Of a stretch of DNA of 64,000 bases, positions 11,897 through 22,708 are shown piece after piece. Under the pieces are notes generated by a model. The model was not told where the DNA came from and searched no databases. It saw only the letters and a program-made list of their open reading frames with translations. Positions within the stretch are counted from its first letter, which is position 1. The number at the start of each line of letters is the position of its first letter. The stretch comes from Branchiostoma floridae (Eukaryota > Chordata > Leptocardii > Amphioxiformes > Branchiostomatidae), in contig NC_049981.1 in assembly GCF_000003815.2 (NCBI RefSeq), positions 26,301,670-26,365,669 of the forward strand, written 5' to 3'. The position numbers and the translations under genes were made by a program.

Positions 11897-14800
11897 ATGG
11901 ACATCTTCAACAACAGCACCAACGGCACCAACGGAACCGAGATGATTCCGTTTTTCATAGAGAAGTACAAGCACGGGGCTGGCGTCATGGCTCTCATCAT
12001 ATTGGCATACGTTCTGGTCTTTGTGCTGTGCGTGGCTGGAAACATCGTCGTCTGCACAGTGGTTATCCGGACCCCCACCCTCAGGTCGGTAGCACCCGCT
12101 CGTGGATAAGTAGCATTGCTATATAATACATCGCACTTAACACAGTTTCTTTATTATATGTCACTACGCATTTTTGAAATTTCTATGTGTTATATGCTGT
12201 TATTGTAAAATTAATCCACACACACACACACAGACACACACACACATATATAAATATATATATATATATAAATAAATATATATATTCACATCCAGAACAA
12301 ATGTTCAGCTTTGAGTTTCTCTTTGTAAAAATTCATCGTCTTGTGATCTGAATGCGTTCAACACTTAGTCTAATTCATTGGTAACATGTGTCGCCATTGT
12401 TGAACCAAATGACATAGATTTGGTGCCCTTTGTTCCCATGTACCTACCCAGGACGGTAACGAATTACTTCATCCTGAACTTGGCCGTCAGTGATCTGCTA
12501 GTGGCCATATTCTGCATGCCTTTCACGCTGGTGGAGCACATTCTGACAGGTACTATTTTCTGCTCCGTACTTCTTTATGGTAAGTAATACGGTGTGTTAG
12601 AGCACGTCTTTTGTTATAAGAATGCTCTGTATAGCCTCGAGAGCTGAAAGGTAGTTGAGCGTAATGTGGGGAAGTAATTACTCTCCAAGCAGAGGTTATT
12701 TTTTTAACGTTTTTAGTCGTTTTAATCCGGCTTTCTATTTTGTATTTTATCTTGCTGTGTCAAAACCTAACCTGTTTGGCTGGCGTAATTCAAGAAAAAT
12801 GACAAAATAGAAAGCCCGATAAAAACGACTAAAAAAAACGTTAAAAAAACAGCCGGAGCCTAACCTCTGCTTGGAGAGTGGGAAGTAACCACCATTGCAA
12901 ATAGATCAATGTAGTTGTGTTTTGTAACAAAACATGTGGCAATTAACAGACAGACTGCTTCTTTGTCGGCAACGTAACTGTAACGTTGATTTTCGTGGTT
13001 GTCCAACGATTTTTTTTAGCGAGTTACCCGTTTGCGGTCAAGTTGTAGTAAGATATGGCTGCCTCGGCCATTTGGGGACACACAGGTATAAAAGAGATTT
13101 CGGGAGGCAGATTTTACTTGTTTCTAAATTTATTTCAATCGTATAGCTGAATTGACACATTGCAGCTTTTACCGGTGAATGCATCATGCGTCGTAGCTCG
13201 TGAATAATGGTCCGACTACGCACTAAATGTGTCCAATCACATACTGCAATAACCCTGGAAATTGGTCAATCATGAAACAATCTTTGCTTCATACTTGTAT
13301 TTTGTTTAATTCATCACCTGATTGCCTTAGTTTTCTCACCTCTTGTTTGGGGGATATAGTCCATGGGCAAGGTCCCCCAAAATGGCCCAAACCAAACAAA
13401 GGGACAAAGGGTGACAAAGGGTATTTTGTATGTTAACCATGTCAGATGCCCAGCTTTATAGGCAGGCGGAATAAACGCCTTGTTTTTGAAAGTAATAATG
13501 TCAATTTTACGCAACAATTTACCCCCAAAATCAGCATTTAAAGACTCATTACTTCCTAAAGATGCAAAATACCGACATAAAACTTAATAATTTGTACTCC
13601 TTGTGTTGTTTTTCACCTGTAAATCAATTTTCACTGGAAATCAATGATATTTTATATATTTAACCCGTCCTTTTCAATATATATAATAACTGACCAAACG
13701 ACCAGGCCAATTTGGATGACGTCACTTGGTCACGTGATTACAATAAGAAAGCTATGCATGACAACTGGTTATCATATCTTGAAATGAACTTTGGTTCCTG
13801 CTGATACAGAAAATTCATGATAGCACTTGTCCCTCTCGGTGGTAACAAAAACCCCTCTGGCCCAAAAACGCTCATCGAATTCCAAATAACTATTCTATCG
13901 ATGCGACGCTCCATGGACACCCGATACAGTAATTGCTGCATCCCACATAAGTATTAGAATCAGCAGTAATAAATTGCCTCGATATACACAGAATTGCTTG
14001 CGGCTCCTATTGCCAGATAGCTAGATTGATTTTGATGGCTACACCAGTTATAAGTATGTCCTAATCAGATTCGGATCCACGCAAAATGACAAATTACACC
14101 CGATCATTACCCCGGTTGTAGCATTTCCTCCCTATCAACATCCATTAGGAGGGAAACGCTGCAGCCACATAATAAAGGATCATACTGAATATCGACCTGG
14201 AACTACTGCAATTCACACGAATTTCACGATCTCATGCCTTTGTCCAGTGGTTTTAACTTTTTTGATAAGTAAAGTATCCTGGCTATGTTAGAAAAAGGTC
14301 CACAAATGAACGCACCAAATAAAAAAGCAATCCATCCAGACTTTCTTGAGAAAGCACACTGTTTGATGAAGCTTTGAACCTAAAAAGGAAAAAAAATATT
14401 ATGCACGAGATGCTTTTATCACGTTGACCCAAACATTCAACCGCCAGCAAATATTTTCATTTAAATGTTCCACGACCCCGTAACAAAATGATGTTAACAT
14501 CTACAACTGGTGTATTAGTAATGTTTGTCATTGAATATGCAAATAATGCTTTCATTTGCATAAATCATATTAGTTGATCACCTCCTCCACCTAAGTAACA
14601 GACGTAAACAATCTATGCTAAGAAGGCATTCATTGCATTTCTCGTGTTTCATGCAGATGAGGTCCTCGTTTGCATAATTATTTGTATTCACTTTAACAAA
14701 ACTTCCAAATGCTGCAAATATTAGAAAATCCTGTCATTTACCACAATGGGATTATAGCATTCCCTAATTAAGTATGCAAATTAGTCCTATATTTGCATAA

Positions 14801-17570
14801 TATTTATCTATCAATATTCTTTTCTTTCCCAGTTGTCAATGGCACATGTTGCAATAGTCCTATAATGGAACAAAGTTGGGTTGGACTCCGATTTAATTAG
14901 ATTCCGATTTGCATGATTAACATTTAAATACATGAAGCATCACTTAGACTATCTACATACCAAAAATTATGATGATCCATTAACCCAATCTTGAGTTATT
15001 CCCTTTCAAAGTCTGACACTAAACTGGCTTATGCAGTTCCAAAACGTGAAGCCACTGGGGGGCCCAAACCTACACCACTTATTCTCGGTCCCAAGAGCTA
15101 TCTATATCTACCGCTCAAATATCACGACCACGGTATGTCTAGCACTCAAGATATCTAAACAGAAAGTTCCGCTGCAGTACTGTAACAAATTGCTAGGGGG
15201 CCCAAAATCTAACCGTTTCCAAGTCTCATCAAGATCTACATACATACCTATTATCAATGTAATCCACATAAGCGTTCTCGAGTTATGCTGGTCTTCTACA
15301 AACAAACAAACACACACACACACAAACGCTACCGAAAATATAACCTTCTTGGCGAAGGTAATAAGCCTGTAGTTGTACTTGCTGTGTCTTCACTGACTCA
15401 GCAATTGTTTAAATATGAAATGGTTTGTGCCTTTACAGAGTACCAGTTTGGGGACTTCCTGTGTCGAGTGACCCCCATGATCCAGGGGGTGTCCGTGGCG
15501 GCGTCAGTCTACACAATGACGGCCATCGCTTTTGACAGGTATCTATAAACCTCTCCAGCGGTCCCCTCTTCCTGTCTATGCATTTTAAATGTTAATCATC
15601 TAAGAAGTTTTTCAGGTGTATGGGTCGCATATATAAAAAGACGAATCTATGCAGATTTGTTTCAAACACTAATAATGTCTATTGTAACAGTGGCACACTT
15701 CTGGTCTATAACCTTATATATTGAACTGGTTATCACCAATCTTTCAGTTTGGGCAAATCAAGTATGACCAAAATAATGAGCACAGAGTTCCCTATTTCCC
15801 CGAGATATTACCAATACTACCAAATACCTGTGTCAAGATATGATAAAACATTGTCGTCGTGAAACGTATAAACACCGCAAAAAAACGTTGATGGATGTTC
15901 TTGCTCACAAGAGATTAATTTGGAACAATGGTACCTGTTTGCAAAAAATAATGGGCAAATGTTACGATTTGAGTTTTAGAAGTAATTACACTAAATGCGA
16001 AATGCTATATATAGTTGCCATTGTAGTATCAATTTGGAGGAGGATATTGGATATAGGAAATGCAATTCTGCAGCCTTATCGTGCAGAGAAAGTTGATTAA
16101 TGTAATCCTTCTTCCATCATACTTACTGCTTCAAGTGATAAGATCTAATTTCAGTAAAGGTACTTATGTAAAAAGTCTATGTAATCACTTGTGAGAGTAG
16201 CTACTTGCCCTAATTTTGCAAAAAAATATATATTTGTAGAAATAAAACCACCAGTGCTTGATATTTATAGACACTTTGTTCGGTCACGCTGAGTAATAAA
16301 TAGTGACATTATCATGCGGGACCACGTTTTCCTTAATAATATTGAAACGCTAAACGTAATGCATTTAAGTGTAGAAGTCTAGAAATACAAAAATTGAAAT
16401 TCTGTGCATAGTGTATTTGCCATTGGGGTTAAGAGAACTTAATGCAATACCACGGCCCGGCATAGGCTTAACGTCCCCGCAGACACATCTTCCTAACAAC
16501 CGGTGGGCATTGTATTCACCATTAGCTTCATGTCGTAAATGCATAAATCTTGTCCTTGTCAGCGGCTAGCCAAAATACCTGGATGGATACAAAGTGTCTA
16601 AGTGTGCTCTAGGAATGTGTCTTCTGATATTGTGATAAGTATGTTCATGGATCCAACTGCGCATGTGCAGGTCAAAGGTGAAGACCTCTTCCTTGTAAAC
16701 AGTTCTTGTCTCGGTCATAGATTACACATGCCCTGATTTATATGGCCCAAGTCGGTGGTTTGCATAACAATGTCCAGACGTGTTGTTGGTTATGTCTAAG
16801 AGTCTTCACCTTTCACATTGCGACTAGGTCCTTATAATCGTGAACTTCCTTATTGTTACAGGTACAGGGCGATCGTGTTCCCGATGAAAGATCGGATGAC
16901 CCTCCAAGGGATGGCGCAGGTTGTGGTCGGCATCTGGGTGTGCGGTGTCGCCATCATGATCCCCCAGGTCTTCGTTCTTGAAGTTGTATCATACAAGCCA
17001 AACGCTCACATCTCAGTGTCGGCTTGCATTGAGATTTGGCCAAACCCAGCCTACAAACAAGTATATACAGCCTCGCTTTTCTCACTTGTGTATGTCATAC
17101 CCTTGTTGGTCATTTTGTATCTGTATTGTCGTGTCATACACAAACTGTCAACAACGACTCCGTCTACAAGTCAGAATGGGGGTCGTCCCACCCAGTCCGC
17201 AGTCTCGCGAAAACGTGTGAAGGTCCTAAAGATGTTGATCACAGTAGTGGTGTTGTTCGCACTGTCATGGCTTCCCCTGTACACGTGTTGGATGCTGGAT
17301 GAATTCGCTGATCTGGCTCTGTGGCAACGGGCGATCATAAGCCATTATATCTATCCGATTGGCCACTGGCTCGCCTATTCCAACAGCTGCGTCAATCCCA
17401 TTATCTATGGCTTCTTCAATTCCAATATTCGAAAAAATCTAGACAGTCGGGATTCGAAGAGAAGAAAAGAGATAGATACTAGAGCCAAAAAGCCCTCGCC
17501 GACACCTACTACAAAGCATACGCAATTCAGACGCGACGTTATCGAGATGCAGCCTCTGAATTTCAAATAG
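11897..17570 (+). CDS. Receptor A: neuropeptide FF receptor-like GPCR (364 aa, 4 coding exons)
   Basis: Seven-transmembrane receptor, probably for an RFamide-type neuropeptide at the plasma membrane. Exons: 11897-12084, 12452-12549, 15439-15538 and 16862-17570 (TAG); all introns are GT-AG and the exons sum to 1095 nt in frame. The N-terminus has overlapping sequons (N5, N6, N9, N12). Visible class A landmarks are N49 (1.50), NLAVSD with D77 (2.50), C104 paired with C184 of loop 2, D128-R-Y, W154, P209, SWLP (W265, P267) and NPIIY (307-311). The segments IEIWP after C184, SWLPLYT and [21 protein letters not shown] are typical of NPFF receptors. The start was set at 11897 (ACCATGG context); an in-frame ATG at 11864 would add 11 residues. 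The tail is short, rich in Lys/Arg, has no Cys after TM7 and ends in PLNFK, unlike B and C. Family call is strong; ligand and orthology are inferred. Confidence 0.93.
12213..12288. repeat. (CA)n then (TA)n microsatellite in intron 1 of receptor A
   Basis: Compound run of CA pairs followed by TA pairs with AAA interruptions. Confidence 0.85.
12681..12878. mobile_element. MITE in intron 2 of receptor A (198 bp)
   Basis: Perfect 18-bp inverted ends CTCTCCAAGCAGAGGTTA, with the similarity continuing inward through TTTAACGTTTTTAGTCG and CTTTCTATTTTGT to give imperfect arms of about 70 bp. A similar sequence (GGGAAGTAA) lies just outside each end, possibly a target duplication but offset by a few bases. 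Confidence 0.7.
14390..14930. repeat. Diverged ~119-bp tandem array in intron 2 of receptor A
   Basis: ATGCAAAT/ATTTGCAT-type cores recur at about 14536, 14653, 14772 and 14893, spacing 117-121 bp, with a weaker unit near 14399. Each core is a partly inverted pair such as TATGCAAATTAG and TATTTGCATAAT. The sequence between the cores is only loosely similar. Confidence 0.5.
15031..15364 (+). repeat. Dispersed repeat ending in a TTCTTGGCGAAGG hairpin
   Basis: Holds the blocks GGGGGGCCCAAACCTACACC, CAAACAAACAAACACACAC and a 3' end ACCTTCTTGGCGAAGGT that can fold on itself. Related, diverged sequence lies at 25680-25985, and a 3' fragment at 21270-21332. It sits 75 bp upstream of exon 3 of receptor A. 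Confidence 0.6.
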
Positions 17571-17711
17571 TCTAATTTACTTAGGCCTGCTGAGGTCCAT
17601 CTTTGGGCATGGGCCATGGATTAGTTCCCTCAATCTCAAGCGGTCCTGGGTCCTCCATATCAGTTGCTCCTTTGCACCATCACAAAATTACAATAGAAAG
17701 TCCAAGAAGCA

Positions 17712-17763
17712 GTTACTCAAGTAACTGGATATGATTTCGATCATATCCAGTTGCTTGAGTAAC
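17712..17763. repeat. Long hairpin GTTACTCAAGTAACTGGATATGA
   Basis: Two 23-nt arms match at 22 positions around a 6-nt loop (TTTCGA). One arm plus the following TATCTTATTACCTG and, farther on, GTCTAATCTTCACCGACGTA recurs at 7268-7335. This is therefore a dispersed family, split here by about 100 bp of other sequence. It lies 140 bp downstream of the receptor A stop codon. Confidence 0.65.
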
Positions 17764-20668
17764 AGCTTTTGGGCGTATCTTATTACCTGATGGATGGTTG
17801 CCGACAGAGCCTGCTGGGCCCACCTGACTGCCTCATGTGTCAGACGACACTGGAGCCCTTAAGTCTAAGTTATTAACTAGATGTCTAATCTTCACCGACG
17901 TACAATAGAAAGGTTCTCTTATATCTATAACAGCCTTTGCTTTATTCACCGACGTATTATGTGAAAGATGCCGCTGTGTAATTTAGAAAAGTGGACCCTA
18001 TGGGTCTAACATCTCAAAGACTCAGGACGATACTGCTGTGGGCATCTAATTCATGAAATTGTTATCAAGGAATTACCTCCCAAATGATATTTTCTTTGTG
18101 GCCGTGCACACCGCCTTAAGATATCAAGCGGAAAATCGTTTTATCCGTGCAAAACGATGGCACATAATTTTTGTCAATCCCAAGCTATATCCCTTTTAGC
18201 CCTTTCTTTATAACGCTTCTCCAATGCCGAGGAATTTCATTAATGTCCTTTCCTCTTTATCTGTATCTCAGTAAAATGATCCATGTAAGATAGGGGACCA
18301 TAGTATGACCACATGTAACATTCCAGGATATTCTTAATATCATATTTTTTAAATTTTCATCTTCATTGTCGCCGAGGTACCTTCATTACTTTCCATCGCC
18401 CTTTGAGTTTGTCCCAAGGTTCCACCATCTCCAAGCTGTATTTCATTTTTGTCATAAAAACACGACCATACCTTCCCTTTTTGTCTAAAAAAAATCCCAC
18501 TTGCCAATTTTGGCCTTCGATTTTTGATCTTTGTATGTAAATGTTGTAAGCCAAAATATTTAAAAAAAACTTTCGAGTCCCTAGTCGGTTCCAATCTTTT
18601 CCCCCAAAAAATTCCCGACCACCGCATTTCGCGATGATGTATTCACGTAAAATTTCAAGGGAAGTTAACCAATGAAAATCAATTTGGTGGTCTAGAACAG
18701 GCGGGCAATGAAGTGGCATAATAAGGGCCTTGCTGACTCGAACTATCATATAACACTTTGAGTACCGTCATGCTCGGGTGCCTATCATGTACTCTTAAGT
18801 GCAGAGTTCTACCTCTGCCATTAGACAAGTGTTCTTACTAGTAATTTGCAGAAGGGCTACAATGCAAGAGAGATGAACGTTCAGATATCGTCTGGAGCAC
18901 TTAATATTATGGACTTTAATGTAAAATGTAATTATAACCGACTGTTATGAAGATGTTGTTAATCCCTTCATCTCTAGCAATCGGGGTAGAATATTGTGAA
19001 AAATTGTGTTCGTCAAAGTACCTAACTAAAGCTATTAACCTGTCACCACTATGGCCGACTACCTTTTGCCATCTTTGCGTGGTGCTAACAGGTCTAAGCT
19101 TTCAGCTTTCATTTTTAGAAGCATTTCTAAGAAGAAAAAATGACGCTATGTTAGGTGGCAACATGACATAAGGTTAACGTTATATCCTGATTATGATGAT
19201 GAAATGATCTGAGAAATTGAGCCCATACAAGATAGGCTCTACAGGCAAATACTTGTGTGGTGATGCCCTTTATTTTGAATGTAAGGAACTGGCCTTCAAG
19301 ATGAAGAGGATGATAACGTAACGTTACCTCTAAAAAGACGACAGACAGATATTGGGGTTGTTGCCAACTCTTACTTAGATATACGTTTGTCACGCAAAAA
19401 AGCCAATAAAACAGGGAATAGACTATCAGAAAATGCATTTCGAAGGAGAATGGGCGATTTTTGTTTCGTTTGGTAGAGGAAAAATACTAGCCCAAAACGG
19501 ACATTGCATATCACTATGATATTGCTAACGTCGGTTGTTGTTCATGTATTGTAGTTATGTTTACATGGTGATCAATATTGGAGGATACATAGAGTTGTCC
19601 ATAAATGTAATGTTTCTGTTTTATGTTCTTTGTTGATGTGAGATAAACAGTCGACATATCTAGCTAAATGTTTATGTTGTTTCTTTCCAGTCTGGAGAGT
19701 TTTTGCATACGTACTTGATGATGATGACTTGTGATTCAATGTTTTGAACATGTGTGTTGGCGAATGGTATTGTAATAAGATGGAACAAAGGACTTGTACT
19801 TTCACTTTCCACATTAAGTATACTTGTCACAGATAATATCTTGTGATGTAATTATAAGTTGAGCTGACATTGCTATGATAGTGCCGTATAAGGTGACCGT
19901 GTTTTTTGTGCTATAAACAGTACCAGTTACATGTGCATTTAGATGTCAATGACAATGAATATCACACAACCAGGTATATTGAAACAGTTTCATAAGGTGT
20001 TTAAACCGGGTAAGACGTTTCAGACCGCATCTCCTGCCTGTCATTATTGAAAGCCCACGAGTCCTTGGTGGCTAGTGGAACAAGTAGGACCAATTGTATA
20101 GTTACAGTGTGGCTAGGAGGACGATGATAGTTATAGTGAACAGATATCTTTTATCTTTTAATCTTTTATCTGATATCTTTTAGTTGTAACCCAGAGGTTT
20201 TGTTATTTGATGCGTTTTTGTCCAGGGAGAAACCGAAGCCTGGTTCCGAAAAAATGTCAATTGGACAGCAAGTACGATAAAAGCTGGCACCGGTAACGTC
20301 TAAGTTCGTCTGATCGTGATTTGTTTTGTTTTTTGTAAAACAAAGTCTAAATTGGTTGACTTGTCCATTGCGTAACTTGAAAATGGTATACTATATATTT
20401 CTAAATGGCATTGTAAAGGATGATATTTGTTTAATAAAAGTGGTGGTGATTTGTGCATATTAGGTTTAGCCTCTTCTTTGTTAGCTATATATGATGGGTT
20501 AGAGTATCAAATATTTTCCCCTTATCCCGGACCTCTTACGTATTACGACCCATTAGATCTGACCGTGGTTTTCGAACTGCCTGATATGCGGAGCTGTAAC
20601 TGCACTTTTAAAACTACCATTATGCACAACAAGGTAATGTAGATTTATATGTACCTTGTAACGACTTA

Positions 20669-20854
20669 ATGGTTACAAGGCCTAACCCTTTGTCATTGCC
20701 TAGTTTGGTAGCCCTGGTCGTGTATTTACACAGCCCAATAAACGAAATAAAAAATAAATTAGAAAGGGTACAAAACGAAGCTACTAGTATAGAAAAACAC
20801 GACAGAAAACACAAAAAAGACAGCAGAAAAAATAACAGACTTTGTATGCTGTAA
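20669..20854 (+). pseudogene. Possible non-LTR retrotransposon fragment
   Basis: A 61-codon open stretch contains INEIKNKLERVQNEAT, similar to the D-I-x-K-L-E-x-V-Q-R-x-A-T segment found after the reverse transcriptase domain in many non-LTR elements. The rest is not recognisable. Confidence 0.25.
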
Positions 20855-21269
20855 AAAATCAATAATTGGAGTTCCACGATCTCATACCTTCGCTAAAATA
20901 ACTTCGTCACATTACCTGTATACAATGCAAATGAACAGAGGAATAGAAAACTGCAGCAGAGTATCCAGGGAACTGTTTTTCATCTGACCACTGTTCCTTT
21001 CAGTCCCTCTGTTTTGCAGAAGTGCTGCTACTAGCAATAATGACCTATGCCTTATTGTATCGTACAGGGGACAGAAGACAGTTTTATATTAAATTCGCAT
21101 TTCCACATTAACTACGTTAATCGTAGAGATTTGCATATTCAATGCTTGCCTGGACATCCCTTCAATTCCAGTCATTCACATCAATCAATTTCACATTATT
21201 CACGCAAATACCACTAACTTAACACATATCATAAAGATCCACCTACGACCTTTCGAATTGTAATGTTCA

Positions 21270-21332
21270 CAAACACGTGTACACACAGAAACAAGCACCC
21301 GAAAACATAACATTCTTCTTGGCTAAGGTTAA
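21270..21332 (+). repeat. 3' fragment of the same dispersed repeat
   Basis: The sequence CACCCGAAAACATAACATTC followed by TTCTTGGCTAAGGTTAA matches the last ~60 bp of the repeat at 15031-15364. Confidence 0.5.
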
Positions 21333-22621
21333 CTAGTACATGCACCAACTATTACTTAATACAAGAACACTAAAAAGTAATGGCTGAAAGTACAAACCAA
21401 GCATTGTGGCGGAAAATTCGTCATTTCAAAGACGGGAACTCGTCACCAATCACAGTAGGTCACCATCACTAGATACATACAGATGGCTATAAATACGTAT
21501 CTCTTTCGCTGCAAAGACTTTTACTGTTTAACCAGGGATAAGAATAAATCCTCCACAGCACCCAAGCAAATGTATCTAACATAGAATAGTTTCACAAGCA
21601 GCCAATCAAAAACAAATCTAGTTAAATTGCATTTATGTGTCTGTACAGTCCTAGGATTAGTATCATTTGCGGAATGGAATGGTTGTCTCTCAAATTCGAC
21701 TTCAAATTCCATGTGGAAGCGTCTCCTTATACTCGCGACGTGGGCAATGACAGACATAAGTGATCGTCGTTGATACCGAGGAAAATGAGGAACAATGGAA
21801 CAACTGCGCATGCGCCCAAATGGAAATGGCTTCGGCTTGGTACGAGCTGTGTCAAGTCGCAAGCATTATTTGACATTCCTCACAGGATACGCGTATTTAT
21901 GCGGATGTTAGTGCATCCTTCATATTATATGCACCAAGTGAAGTGTGACCAAACTGGATGTCAAAGGAAGGGGATAGGTCTCAGATGAGGGTCTTTTGAA
22001 ATTGATGGCTATTACAGCGTAAGGAATTGAAAGGTCCGGGGGGCGAGATAACTTGTGTCTGATATGCACAAGCTCTAGGGTAAAAACCTTCAGGTAATAA
22101 TGAAGGATAATCCGCGTCGACCTTACACGTAGACCGGTGCGAGATTGATGAAAGGGTGAATCTAAACCAGGGGCATCCTAAATGTAACCGAAAAAATAAT
22201 AAAGTTCATTAAGTTCAATTATTTGTCGCGATGTTTTGTCAACCATGTTTTAACAGAAGACGTAGTTTTCTGGTCTTCCGGTGTACGCTGTACTATTCAA
22301 ATAGGATTCTCTACTGGAGACGGTAGGTAATGGGCCCATCAGGGAACTGCGAAGCGTCCAACAAGAGAACTGATAGCGCTGTTTCACAGCTGTGTTGGAC
22401 TGGTACACACGTCCATCAAACAGATATACAGGTGACAAACACCCCACTCCATTCTACAAATTTAAACAAGAAAGCTTCTGAAAAAAGCTGGCCGGTGCGT
22501 ATTTTGGAAAAAGCCTGGATGTTAAACAAAATCACACGAAAAAAGAGTTTTTAAACATCGAATTACTGAATTGGTCTTTCTTCTATTAAAAAAAACACTA
22601 CATGAGATTTGTCTAACAAAG

Positions 22622-22708
22622 AAAAAAAATTAGCAAGTGGGGTTCGAACCTACCATCTATGGAAGATAGGTAACGTGCTGTAGTCCGCTCGGCCACGCTG
22701 GCTCGATT
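22622..22708 (-). repeat. tRNA-like sequence or SINE head with pol III boxes
   Basis: On the minus strand there is a box A-like GTGGCCGAGCGGA (22684-22696), a box B GGTTCGAACC (22641-22650) and a T-run directly after the tRNA-like part. The boxes resemble Ser/Leu tRNAs. The acceptor arm does not pair and one T-stem pair is broken, so this is more likely a pseudo-tRNA or short SINE than a working tRNA. Confidence 0.4.

Noticed and set aside
22622-22708. Functional tRNA gene
   Set aside because: The pol III boxes are good, but the acceptor arm does not pair and one T-stem pair is mismatched.
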